DNA of 64,000 nucleotides, taken from Dermatemys mawii (Eukaryota > Chordata > Testudines > Dermatemydidae). The translations under genes were made by a program, and so were the position numbers. Of this stretch, positions 36,001 to 47,660 are shown piece after piece. Below the pieces are notes generated by a model. It worked only from the letters and a program-made list of their open reading frames with translations, was not told where the DNA came from and made no database searches. Where the stretch lies: positions 2,192,566-2,256,565 of the forward strand of contig ML677385.1 in NCBI GenBank assembly GCA_007922305.1, read 5' to 3'. How positions within the stretch are numbered: the stretch's first letter is position 1; the number at the start of each line of letters is the position of its first letter.

Positions 36001-36754
36001 TAATTGTTGAACTTATTTTGTGAGAGTACAATTAAGAAGGATATAAAAAACACCGATTAACAGTTTGTGGCTCTGTGTTTGTTTTGATAGAAGAGCTTCC
36101 TTTAAGACAGTACACAGTTGTTCCAGTTTGCCATCGCTAGATTTATTTTGGAATTTGCCTTATGTTGCCCAAGCAAGTGGATGTTGATCCAGAGAGTAAA
36201 ATACAAAGGTTCCACGTACAATGGAAAGAAGATCAGCAATCACAATATTTGCTTTCTTTTGCAAGTACTAGCAAAAGTAACATCAAAGGTCGTAAGATGA
36301 GGACAAGTCAACAATAAAGACTGGGCAGTTTATTCTTTTTTTAATGTATCCTTCCCCCTCCCCCGCCCCCAAAATAGAAATGGTAGAAAGATACATCTTA
36401 CTATTACTTTTTTTTTTATAACCCTTGTTTTTATTACTCTGTTTTCTGGGGGGAAAATTTTCATTTCCAGCTGATAAGCTACTTGCCAAATTATTATTTC
36501 CATCTTAATTTTTCCTTGTTGATTCCTAGGTGTGTATCTGCTATCTTGTGCAGCAATGATCCTGGAATTCAATCTGCTGGATTAAGACAATGGTCTCTAC
36601 GTCCAGTTGAAATAAAAGGGTGAGCAGCTTTCTTGCAGCTGGTACCATGTTAACTCCTCCTTTAACTGGCAGTGTGCAGCTGGAGGCAACTTCCATTCTA
36701 TTTTAATGGAAAGTGCAGTCTGTTCCTTGCTAGTCTGCCTTGGGTAGGAGAAAT

Positions 36755-36813
36755 GTGTATATATATGTGTGTGTATGTATATGTGTATATATATCTATAT
36801 CTATATATATAAT

Positions 36814-36851
<38 letters not shown>
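36755..36851. repeat. (TA/TG)n microsatellite
   Basis: About 97 bp of alternating TA, TG and CTATA units, ending in an uninterrupted (TA) run of more than 20 bases. Confidence 0.95.
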
Positions 36852-36857
<6 letters not shown>

Positions 36858-37219
36858 TAACTTTGCTAGGTATGAACACAAAAACATGATGGTGGTATAG
36901 AACATATTGGTACTACTACCGGTACTGCTACTGGTCATATTGGATCAGGTCACTGGCCCACATCTATCTTGTCTGTCTAACTGTGGCCTGTACTAAATGC
37001 TTCAGTGAAAGATGTATTTTCATAAAAAATCCTATAAGGAACAATTATGCACTAATAATTCCATAGGAGAAGTTTCTTCTTGACCCGAGACAATTAATAG
37101 TTGGTTTATAACCTGAAGAATGAGGTTTTATATCTCTTATAACTATCTGCTATATTTAGACTTACTAAATGACATTGTTTATATCTGTTTCTTTACTGAA
37201 TCCTACAAAGCTCTCTTTT

Positions 37220-38440
37220 AGCCATATCTTGCACCAATGAATCCCACAAGGTAGTTATACCATGAGTTAATATCATTGGGTGTCCACTTTCTTAGTTTAT
37301 TATGAGAGAGAGTAAATAGGAGCACATAATTGACCTATATACCATTAAGCATTTTATGTACCTGATTCAGCTCACCTGTTCTCCTGGTTAACCTACATAG
37401 GCCTTCTTGTTCACACAAGGAAGTCTTTCCATGCCTCTAATCATCATTGTTGCTCTTCTGTGAACCTTCTCTATTTCTGCTCTACCCTTTTTAAATTGAA
37501 TTATATTTTTGCTGACTAGAATTGTCACTATTACAAGTGAGGATGTACAGACAATTTATATAAACACATTATATTATGTTCTTTCTTATGTTATCTCTTC
37601 CTTAATAAAATCTAACATAATTTGTTTGTTTGTTTTTTACAACAACTGCATAATGAACAGATATGTTTCTTTAGTTATACACAATGAAGGCTCGGTCTTT
37701 CCTGAGTGGCTTCAGTTAATTTTGAGCCAATCAGTGTGCATGATTAGCTGAAATTATTCCTTTCAGTTTGCATGACTTTGGAGTTGTCTTCGCTGAATTT
37801 TTATCTGTCATTTCTTGCCCAGTATCCTCATCATCCAGTGAAATCCACAGGAGGCTATAGGGGAGGACCGCTCTGATAGAATTCCTTTTAAAGGTCCTCC
37901 TCAAATTTAGAGGAGATGGTGTTAGGGCCCTTCTCAGTGGAGTGGGCTACAGATCTGCTTTCAAATATCTCTCTTTCTGCCCTTCCACATAGGTGAGGGA
38001 GATGCAAACATGGAGAGTCTCCTCTGTGTTAGAATCAGATATGATGGGGTCATCCATGCCGTCGTTGGGACCTTGTCAAGTTCCTCGTGTTCTTCTATAG
38101 TGTTGACTAGTTTACATAACTTATCATCTGCAGATTTTTTGCCATCGTACTATTCACACTCATTTCCAGGTCATTTAATAATGATATGAAATTACATTAG
38201 TCAGAAAAAGATTCCTTTGGACAGACTCCTAGTTAACCTCTTTACATGTTGAAAATTAATTATTTATTCCTGTTTTCTCACTCTTCACTAGTTTGTTACT
38301 AAGAATAGAACATCATCTCTCATTCTATGACTACATAGCTTCCATAGTGAGGGACTTAATATGAACTTTCAAAAGTGTTTTACCAAATTATATCTTCTGG
38401 TTCTCCTTTATTCATTTAATTTGACTTATTCAAATAATTA
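37220..38440 (-). mobile_element. Ancient L3/CR1 LINE remnant
   Basis: Plus-strand phrases such as GCCTCTAATCATCATTGTTG, CTTCTGTGAACCTTCTC and CATAACTTATCATCTGCAGA are reverse-complement landmarks of the L3/CR1 reverse transcriptase 3' half. It is far more decayed than the two flanking CR1 copies and holds no long frame. Boundaries are approximate. Confidence 0.5.
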
Positions 38441-38469
38441 TAGTAGATCAGAGAGGCACAATGTGAATG

Positions 38470-41078
38470 TATAGAGTTATGGAGCTAAGAAATGGTTGTA
38501 GGGAGTAACCCTGGTTTGAATGGTCATGAGCTAATTCAGTTCAGACTGAATGGAAGTATAAACAAAAATAGATCTGTGACTTGGGTTTTTGATTTCAAAA
38601 GGGCTAACTTTAAAAATTAAGGACATTAGTTAGGAAAGTGGATTGGACTGAAGAATTTATGGATCTAAAGGCAGAGGAGGCCTGAGATTACTTCTAGTCA
38701 AAGTTGCAGAAGCTGTCAGAAGTCTGCATCCCAAGAAAGGGGAAAAAATTCATAGGCAGGAGTTGTAGATCAAGCTGGATGAGCAAGCATCTTAGAGAGG
38801 TGATGAAGAAAAAGCAGAAAGCATACAGGGAGTGGACGATGGGAGGGATCAGCAAGGAAAGCTACCTTATTGAAGTTAGAACATGTAGGGATAAAGTGAG
38901 AGGCTAAAAGTCAAATAGAGGTGGACCTTGTAAAGACAATTAAAACAAATAGTAAAAGGTTCTGTAGCCATATAAATAAGAAGAAAACAAAGAAAGAAGA
39001 AGTGGAACTGCTAAACACTGAGGATGAAGTGGAGGTTAAGGATAATCTAGGCATGGCCCAATATCTAAACCAATACTTTGCCTCAGTCTTTAATGGGGAT
39101 CTTGGGGATAATGGTAGCATGACAAATGGGAATGAGGCTATGGAGGTAGATATTACCATATCCGAGGTAGAAGCCAAACTCGAACAGCTTAATGGGACTA
39201 AATTGGGGGGCCCAGATAATCTTCATCCAAGAATATTAAAAGAACTGACACATGAAATTGCCAAGACCATTAGCAAGAATTTTTAATGAATCTGTAAACT
39301 CAGAGGTTGTACCATATGACTGAAGAATTACTAACATAGTTCCTATTTTTAGGAAGGGGGCAGGGGAAGTGATCCGGATAATTACCGGCCTGTTAGTTTG
39401 ACATATCTAGTATGCAAGGTCTTGGAAAAATTTTTGAAGGAGAAAGTAGTTAAGGACATTGAGGTCAATGGTAAATGGGACAAAATACAACATAGTTTTA
39501 CAAAAGGTAGATCGTGCCAAACCAGCCTGATCTCCTTCTTTGAGACAGTAACAGATTTTTTTAGACAAAGGAACCTCAGTAGATCTAATTTACCTAGATT
39601 TCAGTAAGGCGTTTGATATGGTGCTACGTGGGGAATTATTAGTTAAATTGGAAAAGATGGGGATCAATATGAAAATTGAAAGGTGGATAAGGAACTGGTT
39701 AAAGGGGAGACTACAGCAGGTCCTACTGAAATGCAAACTGTCAGGCTGGAGGGAGTTTACCAGTGGAGTTCCTCAGGGATTGGTTTGAGGACCAATCTTA
39801 TTTAATCTTTTTATTACTGACTTTGGCACAAAAAGTGGGAATGTACTATAATAAAGTTTGTGGATGACACAAAGCTGGGAGGTATTGCCAATTCAGAGAA
39901 GGACCGGGATATCATACAGGAAGATCTGGGTGATCTTGTAAAGTGGAGTAATAGTTATGGGATGAAATTTAATAGTGAGAAGTGTAAGGTCATGCATTTA
40001 GGGATTAATAACAAGAATTTTAGTTATAAACTGGGGACACATCAATTGGAAGTAGCAGAGGAGAAGGACCTTGGGGTATTGGTTGACTGCAGGAAGACAG
40101 TGAGCCACCAATGTGATCTGGCCGTGAAAAAAGCTAATGCAGTCTTGGGATGCATCAGGCGAGGTATTTTCAGTAGAGATAAGGAGGTGTTAGTACCGTT
40201 ATACAAGGCATTAGTGAGACTTCATCTGGAATACTGTGTGCAATTCTGGTCTCCCATGTTCAAGAAGGATCTATTCAAACTGGAACAGGTATAGAGAAGA
40301 GAAACTAGGATGATCTGAGGAATAGAAAACCTGTTTTATGAAAGGAGACTCAAGGAGCTTGGCTTGTTTAGCCTAACCATATCTCCCCTCAGCCTTCTTT
40401 TGATTGCTCTATAAATATATTAGAGGAATAAATACCATAGAGGGAGAGGAATTATTTAAGATCAGAACAATGTGGACACAAGAACAAAGGGATATAAACT
40501 GGTCTGCAGGAAGTTTAGACTTGAAATTAGATGAAGGTTTCTAACCATCAGAGAAGTGAAGTTCTGGAACAGCCTTCCAAGGGAAGCAGTGGGGGCAAAA
40601 GACCTATCTAAGCTCGATACGTTTATGGAGGAGATGGTATGATGGGATAACATGATTTTGGCAATGAATTGATCTTTGACTATTCGTGGTAGATGTGGCC
40701 CAGTGGTCTGTGATGGGATAAAATCTGAGAATTCTTTTCTGGATGTCCGGCTGGTGGTGTTGCCCACGTGCTCAGGTGTTCAGGGTTGCCCACGTGCTGA
40801 TTGCCATATTTGGGGTCGGGAAGGAATTTTCATCCAGGGCAGATTGGCAGAGGCCCTGGGAAGTTTTTGTCTTCCTCTGCAGCATGGGCATGGATCACTT
40901 GCTGGAGGATTCTCTGCATCTTGAAATCTTTAAACCATGATTTGAGGACTCAGTAGCTCAGACATAGCTGACAGGTTTATTGCAGGAGTGGGTGGGTGAG
41001 AATCTGTGGCCTGTGTTGTGCAGGAGGTTGGACTAGATGATCATAATGGTCCCTTCTGACCTAAAGTCTATGATTGCT
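38470..41078 (+). mobile_element. CR1 LINE, 5'-truncated, plus strand
   Basis: It lacks the endonuclease and begins in the linker. Frames carry the region before reverse transcriptase (SSWMSKHLREVMKKKQKAY, 38780), the fingers (GGPDNLHPRILKEL), a TKGRSCQTSLISF motif (about 39510), the catalytic FVDD box (39857-39868) and the thumb (HLEYCVQFWSPMFKKD, about 40221). It ends in the CR1 3' terminus TTGGACTAGATGATCATAAT then GGTCCCTTCTGACC. Several frameshifts and stops separate the pieces (39285, 39605, 40294), so the protein cannot be made. Confidence 0.9.
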
Positions 41079-41082
41079 ATAG

Positions 41083-43490
41083 TACGAGCCAGTCCGGAGG
41101 TATCAGCCAAAGCCTGTTTACAACTCCTAGGGCATGTGGCCACGGCCACCTTTGTGGTAGAACATGCCAGACTACATATGCAATGTCTTAAAGGCTGGCT
41201 TCAGACAGTTTATGCCCTGCATAGGCATAGCCTGAGCAAAACTCTCTTGATTCCAGTTGAAGTCAAGAACTCCTTGTTCCTACATTCATCTGTCAATGAA
41301 TCTGGCCTTTCTTGTAGCCATCACATCCGCTTGTAGCATGTGGGAAATGGGAACCCCAATGGCATACCTGTCTTACATGGACTTCTTCAAAGATAATGTC
41401 ACATTAAGACCCCAGAAGGTGCATTTTTCATTCCATCTGAGCCAGCTTATCCACTTTCCATCTTTCTTCGCTAAGCCACATGGAAATGAACAAGAGGCCC
41501 TTTTCCACACGCTAGATGTTCATAGGGCATTGGCCTTCTACTGTAGCTTTCCTGAACAACATACCAATAATAGAATTTGTAGAGCAGCAACCTGGCGGTC
41601 AGTCACTATGGAATTGATCAGGACTGAGCCTCAGAGGCTTTGTTGGGGTGACTGACTGTTCTGTCGTCATTTTGGCTTAAAAAAGTCAAATCTGAAGCCC
41701 CTTCCAACCACAGGGACTGCTCTACGGTCACCTAAGATGTATCATCTATAGGGACACTACTCATAGAAGAGAGGGTTTTTCACTACCCATCCTCTGCCCT
41801 GTTGCTTTGGAGTTCAAATGTGAACTCTGCAGTAGAGAAGAACTGATAGTGGTTGGACTGCACAGGGCTATATCGCTGCCACTCATGGCATGAGATGGGG
41901 TGGGGTGGGGTGCATGTGTGTTCCAATGGGCACTGCTACTGAAAGTCTCCAATCCTAGACACAGACACATCTAAGGTGGAGTACCCATAGGGGGACACAT
42001 CTCGAAGAACCTCAGTTACTGCATGAGGTGAGTAATCTTCTCTTTTTCTTTGAGTAGTGTCTCTATAGATGCTCCACTTTAGGTGGACCGGAGAGCAGTG
42101 CCTCCTTTCATGTGTTAGCTAGAAATAGGAGGCAGGACTGAGGTGAAAGGTCGCTAAAGCAGCCTTATGGCTCAGTTTTTCCATCTGTAACATGGAGATA
42201 ATACTTTTTTCTTCGAGTGCTATTCCTATGGATGCTCCACTTCAGGTGTCAGTGCATCCTGGCACTGCTGATCAGACATTTTGTGTTGAAGTGTCTGTTT
42301 GGGGGACACGTGTGCAGGAGTCATCTTGCGGCACTGTTGACTCCTCATCTAGTGCATGCACTACCCAACTACCTCAGTTCCTTCTCCACCATCCTTGGCC
42401 TGAGACAGAGCTCCATGGCAGTGCCCCAGCATCTCTCACAAACCTAGAGAAACATAATTCAAAATAGTTTTAGTTTTTTCCTAAGATAGTGTTTGATTAG
42501 TCTTAGTCAGTTACTAAAAAAATCTCTGGGACTAGCTTCTGATCCATGGCAACAGACTCCTTCCATGGGGCTCTCTGGCTATATTCACCTCAACTAAGGA
42601 CAACGCTCATTCCTCTAAAAGTTAGAGCAAAAGAGCCATGACTTCACCACAGAGAGAGAGAGAGACATAAAAAGAAACTGTCTCCTGCTAGGTTGCTGTC
42701 TTTGGTGCCTACCACCACATAGGCGAGCACTTTTGAGGCACAGTGCACCTGTGGGCCTTTGCCAGCCCCATCGGAAGGACAAGGAGTCGAGACATGTATC
42801 TAAGGGTATGTCTTCACTACCCGTCGGATCAGCGGGTAGCGATCGATCTTTTAGCGATCGATTTCTCGCGTCTCATTAAGACTCGAGAAATCGATCGCTA
42901 GCACTGCCTCCGTCGACTCCATAACTCCAGCTTGCTGTGAGGTGCAAGCTGGAGTCGACAGGGGAGCACGCCGCCAACCACCGCCACCATGAGGATGGCA
43001 GGTAAGTCAGCTGAAGATATGTCGACTTCAGCTACGTTATTCACACAGGTGAAGTTGCGTATCTTCAGTCAATCCTCCCCCCACCTCCCAAGTGAAGACC
43101 AGCCCTAAGACTGTCTTCTCCTCTAAAGCACTGACTGGTAAGAGACATAGCATCAAGACCCTCACCAGTGACTATGCCTCCACCTTCGGTGCCAGCGACT
43201 GCATTTGGCACTGACGGACAGAGCCAACACAACACAACACCATGAACAAGCTGGGGCTACAAGTCATCAGTATCGTCCACGGTACCATCTAAAACCATGA
43301 CATTGGTACCAACAATGCCAAAATCAACGGCACCAGATCAATTAATACAATAAAAAGACATCATGGTCTCTTCAATAGTGTAGTCGCCCTTCTTCAGCAT
43401 CGATGGCTCACCTGAGCATATAGCACCAGACCAAGCAGCCTCACCCACCGTCCCACTGGCTTCAGTCCCTGACATCTAAAGCCAAAGAAA
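41083..43490 (+). mobile_element. DIRS-like tyrosine-recombinase retroelement remnants
   Basis: From 41083 a frame encodes a segment like the C-terminal part of DIRS RNase H (LLGHVATATFVVEHARLHM). After a frame change comes FHTLDVHRALAFY and then ICRAATWRSV, landmarks of the DIRS tyrosine recombinase, with the stretch normally between them deleted. The region 41690-42250 has repeated variants of the terminal motif (GGATGCTCCACTT, and GGGACACTACTCATAGAAGA and relatives). From 42250 to 43490 the sequence looks like a DIRS gag region, with repeated GGTACC and GGCACC units. A Harbinger-like MITE sits at 42804-43105. A MIR-like phrase at about 42160-42200 separates a 3' part from a 5' part, so two DIRS fragments may abut. 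All coding is broken. Confidence 0.6.
42804..43105. mobile_element. Harbinger-like MITE, copy B
   Basis: GGGTATGTCTTCACT and the reverse complement of AGTGAAGACCAGCCC form terminal repeats. TAA lies at 42801-42803 and 43106-43108, the 3-bp TWA duplication typical of PIF/Harbinger. The interior has nested hairpins (GCGATCGAT, CTCGAGAAATCGATCGC; CCAGCTTGC and GCAAGCTGG). Confidence 0.85.
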
Positions 43491-44030
43491 TCATGAAGGT
43501 CTGGTAAAGTCATGGAATCCATGACTTCCATGACCTCTGTGACTAAATAGTATCCTTAGTTATGACTTTCTTCTGTTCATGATATGAAGACCCTTCAACA
43601 AAATGAAAATGGAAAATGTGTTTCTGAAAAAACTGTCTGAAATGTTTTCTCAGTGGAAAAACTCCACTTGAGACTGTTTGTTTATTTTCCAGATGTATTC
43701 TATTTTCTAGATATTATAATGGTCATATATTACAGTGATACACAAGAGTATGGGAAAGATTTGGCAACAAAGTACTCCTGATAATTAGACACATTACAGA
43801 AGGAAAATGTGTAGGGTTCAGAGCCTTAAATTGTCATAGCTCAATTAACTTAAATGTTTTTTTTACGAGAGTGATGGCTGCCTAAAAAATGAATATAATT
43901 GCATTATCAATTAAATAACTGAGTCACTTTGCTATTTCACACAGAAATTTTGGTAACATTTTTTGCATTGCATAGATTCCATTTTAAAAAAGATTATTTT
44001 TGTGACTTGACATCTTTTACTCTTTTCTAG

Positions 44031-44132
44031 AATATATGTTCTCACTTGTGATGATTTGACATTATAAACTCTTCATTAACCATGATGGCAACACAGACAT
44101 TAAGTATAGACAACTATCAAGATGGACAACAA
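44031..44132 (+). CDS. PKNOX1: PKNOX1 exon with start codon
   Basis: PKNOX1 (PREP1) is a TALE-class homeodomain transcription factor that acts in the nucleus with PBX partners. This exon starts after the TCTTTTCTAG acceptor (44030) and ends before GTGAG (44133). Translation begins at ATG 44082 (A at -3); a second ATG follows directly at 44085 and has G at +4, so either could be used. It encodes MMATQTLSIDNYQDGQQ, matching the vertebrate PKNOX1 N-terminus with few changes, and ends in phase 0. The 5' UTR part contains a short upstream frame (ATG 44036 to TGA 44057-44059). The next exon lies 7.2 kb downstream. Confidence 0.95.
44036..44059 (+). promoter_or_regulatory. Upstream ORF in PKNOX1 5' UTR
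   Basis: A seven-codon frame starts at ATG 44036 and stops at TGA 44057-44059, 22 bases before the main start. If this exon is always included, it could lower initiation at the main ATG. Confidence 0.55.
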
Positions 44133-45348
44133 GTGAGAACATTTTTTTCTCTATGTATTGCATTATGATTAGCAAGTGAAAAATGACTTTTGTTTTAGGT
44201 TAGGCTTTAGATGTGGTGTGATATTGCATCTTTGAGCAGTGGTTCCTAAAATTGTATTCAAATTAATATTATTTTGGAGGCAAGTCATGCCATTGATCCA
44301 CACATTGAAGACCTGTTTTCCATTATTGCCATATACCAGCCTGAGAGTAGGTACAAGTCTTCCTGCCAGTAGATGGAGATAACTGTCAGAAGAAAAACTA
44401 ACACTAAGTTGTTGCTTCCCCTGCAAAGAAGCCTGGTTAGCTGAACAATCAGTTCTCTTTTATTTCCAAAGAGGCAGTACTTGATTGCTGTCTTCTTTTT
44501 GGAGTAGCTCCTGTTTTTATTTTGGAGAGCTTTTTTTCCCATAAACTCTTTTCTTTGGCAGGTTTACTTAGTTTAGAATACTTATGTGCTTTGGTAAAGA
44601 GCTGGTGGCAGGGTGGATAAAAATCAATAATTTAAAAAAAAAAAATATATTGATTTTTTTATTTAAATCATTTTTTGATGAAATGTTTTTTCCTCAGAAA
44701 TCTATCTAAAGGTAGTTTTAAGTAAGATACATTATGGCTCAAAGATATCTCATCATGGAATAGGTGTTGTAAATTCTAATTTTATAGTATGAGGCAATAT
44801 ATTCATGTAATGTTTTAAGAAAAATTTTGTAAATGAGTTCCAATAGTTCATGGATGGGGACCCAATTTTATGGGGTTCCTCGGTTTCTGTATATATTAAT
44901 TAGGTTAATCTTTTTACATACCCAATGGGACTCAGAGCTCAGTCTAGAACATATCATCAGAGATGCTTAGTTTTGCCGTTCTCAGACTGTGGATTTGTGT
45001 GTCCAGAGATAACATGCTTGTTAACAGTTAAAAAATAAATAATATAAAGAGGTGAGAAATAACAGACCTCAACCCTACTGTCCCTCTGCAAATTTGTGTA
45101 CAGAGTCAATCCCTTACATCTTTCTAAAAGTGCAGTTTCAAAAAGGTCAATGAATAGAAGATTGTTGGGGATGGAATAGATCTGGACCAGGAAAAGAAGT
45201 CTGGAGATAAATGTGAGATGGGAGGGACAGGAAGTAGAAACAAAAGTGAAACAGTTTTTATTCCAGAAGTCTTGAGGTCTTTCTGAGTGTAGCCTTCATT
45301 GATTTAAAATCTACCATACCATTCTTTCACTAGAAGGGAAAACCCATA

Positions 45349-47660
45349 ATGTCAGCAAGCTGTAAAAGAGACCCAATTTGGGAATATTTTAATGAAGTTC
45401 TTCTACCTGTGGGTAAGACAGGCATAAGTGCAAAATGCAAACAGTGCAACAAAGAAATGCAAGGCCTGGTTGCCCGAATGAAACAACTTCATGAGAAGTG
45501 TTCCTTCTCAGGAGGAAGCTGCACTGAAGATGAAAAGAACATATCTGAACATGCAGGATCTTCAGGTTGGTAAACTTTTTTTTTTATTTCATCCTTCTTT
45601 CTTAAGGACTGCCTGTCTTCCTTCTGGACTATTCTTCATTCTCATGTTTGAGCAAAAAAAAAAAAATAGTTGTTACTCTCTGGTACTATCATTTTAGATG
45701 CAGTCGTGATAAAAAATAAATAGCTGAAAAAGATCTTCTTTTTACAATTTCACCATTAAAGTAGTACTGAGTGTCAGTGAATGTAATGAGTAATACTAAA
45801 TAAACAGTATGGTGATAATAATTAAATAACTGCATTGACTTATTTTGTTTAGGAGAATCCATCATCAACATACAGGATTTGAAGACTATCTACCTTCAAG
45901 ATCACCATAATTTTCTATAGTTTCAGAGTTATCTGCCAATGATAGTGTTTAGTCACATCATGTATGCCACATAGCCACAGTATATCACCTGTAGCAAAAA
46001 GGAAAAAAATGTCCATCATCCAGAAACAATCATAGATAAGTTTGTGTTAAGAACCAACAGATTACAAAAAGAGGTAATTGATGAAAAAATTGCCTGGTTT
46101 GTTTATGCAACAAACTCTCCTTTCTGTATGATTGAGAACCAGCACTTCATTAACATGGTTCAGCCATTAAAACCAGGATACAGGCCACTCACAGAGCAGA
46201 TGTCGTAGGCAAATTGCTGGATAAAGTGTATGAAAGAGAAATTGAGCAGTGTGCAAAAAGTCTAGAGGGTAAAATTGTTAACCTGAGGCTTGATGGGCAG
46301 AGCAATGTCCACAATTATCCTGTTGCATATGCTCATGTGACAACAGAAGAAGGAGGAGTACTTGTGACACTTTAGAGACTAACAAATTTATTCATCCGTG
46401 TTCTCTGAATATATATCTTCCTACTGTATGCTCCACTCTGTGCATCTAATGAAGTGGGTTCTAGCTCAAGAAAGCTTATGCCCAAATAAATGTTAGTCTC
46501 TGAGGTGCCGCAAGTACTCCTCATTCTTTTTGTAGATACAGACTTGCATGGCTTCTACTCTGGAACAGAAGAAGGGAATATCTTCCTTACCAAAACAATT
46601 GATAGATCAGGAAATGCAAACACAGCAGAATACTTAAAAGAAGTGGCAGTAAAAGCTATAACAAACAGTGAAAAAGAATTAAAATCTCTAGTATGCAGCT
46701 TGGTCACAGACAGTGCTGCAAATGTATCCAAGATGAGAAGAAATTATTTAGAAGAGAGTGAAGAGAGTCCCAAGCTAATAACATATGATTGCAGTGCTCA
46801 TTTGATGCATCTCCTAGCCAAAGACTTCAGTGTTCCAGAAATAAAGGCTAATGTTGAAACTGCAAAATACTTCCATAACCACCACTTTACAGCGGCTGTT
46901 CCGGAAAAAGTGGGAGGAACCAAGCTAATTCTCCCACAAGATGTGCAATGGAACTCAGTAGTGGACTGGTTTGAGCACTATATCAAGAACTGGCCTAATC
47001 TGATGAGTCTGTGAACAAAATTATGAAAAAATAGATGGCACTGTCACAGCCAAAGTTCTCAACATTGGGCTTAAGAGAAATGTTGAACGCATGCTGAATA
47101 CTCTGAAGTCTATTTCTGTAGCCTTGAACAAAATGCAGGGAAATAGCTGTTTTATTGTTGACACTGTTGAAATTTGGAAGGAAATGAGTGAGATCTTAAA
47201 GAAAAATATGCAATGACAGTTAAATTACAAGCATTAAAAAATGAATGGGACAAGCACTATTTCTAGCTCTTCCCCCCCCTCCCCCCCATCTCAATACTCG
47301 GGACCAAGGTCAAACCTTAACTGCTGAAGAAGAGGACTTGGCTATGACATGGACATCCAGCAGTCATCCTTTCATAATGACAATTATAATAAACTTCAGA
47401 GCTAAGGGGTGAACTATTCAAGAAATATATGTTTGCTGATGATGTTTTAAAGAAAGTCACTCACACCAGTGAGTGTGGATTAAGCACTTGGATTCAGAGA
47501 CTGTAGAAGTGATCATCTCATTTTTAACAGCAGTAGCTTCTTCTGCCGGTGTAGAAAGAATATTTTCTTCTTTGGACTAATTCATTCCAAACTGAGAAAT
47601 TGTTTGGGACCTTAAAACACAAGAAAGCTTGTCTGTCTTTTTCAGATTATGAACAAACAA
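45349..47660 (+). pseudogene. hAT transposase remnant with BED finger
   Basis: The transposase would cut and join element ends. Visible pieces: an N-terminal BED-type zinc finger (PIWEYF then CKQC and LHEKC, 45349-45500); a decayed middle (about 45850-46340); a catalytic-region segment after the inserted repeat (ATG-less from about 46576, with LVTDSAANVSKM, YDCSAHLMHLLAKD, and DVQWNSVVDWFE, to 47012); and a C-terminal dimerisation piece (SAGVERIFSS, about 47538). Stops and shifts separate the parts. Frames are plus strand. It is not a domesticated gene on this evidence, since no long intact frame remains. Confidence 0.8.
46354..46563. mobile_element. 210-bp dispersed repeat with perfect 12-bp flanks
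   Basis: AACAGAAGAAGG occurs at 46342-46353 and at 46564-46575. The inside begins AGGAGTACTTGTGACACTTT and has the near-inverted copy TCTGAGGTGCCGCAAGTACT, then a tail TTTTTGTAGATACAGAC. It resembles an abundant sauropsid repeat. The transposase reading resumes across the duplication. Confidence 0.8.

Larger units (their letters stand above)
13193..44030 (+). other. PKNOX1: PKNOX1 intron 1 (about 30.8 kb)
   Basis: It is bounded by GTAAGC at 13193 and a pyrimidine-rich TCTTTTCTAG acceptor ending at 44030. It contains the Gmr1-like retrotransposon, CR1 and L3 LINEs, DIRS-like pieces, an LTR, MITEs and ancient SINEs, all listed separately. The parts 13780-15140, 16200-16750, 24600-24930, 25190-27150, 27300-29190 and 34700-36750 hold no recognisable gene or element. 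An additional untranslated exon could be hidden here; none could be shown. Confidence 0.6.

Noticed and set aside
36520..36620. Exon-like segment with a pyrimidine tract, TAG acceptor and a GGGTGAGC donor in intron 1
   Set aside because: No conserved protein or known PKNOX1 5' exon matches; splice-like motifs of this quality are frequent by chance in 31 kb.
41880..41915. Short (TGGGG)n run as a G-quadruplex
   Set aside because: Only three to four units inside a decayed retroelement; no context for a function.
45349..47660. Domesticated hAT-derived host gene (ZBED-like)
   Set aside because: Terminal repeats and target duplications are intact while the coding frame is broken, the opposite of a domesticated gene.
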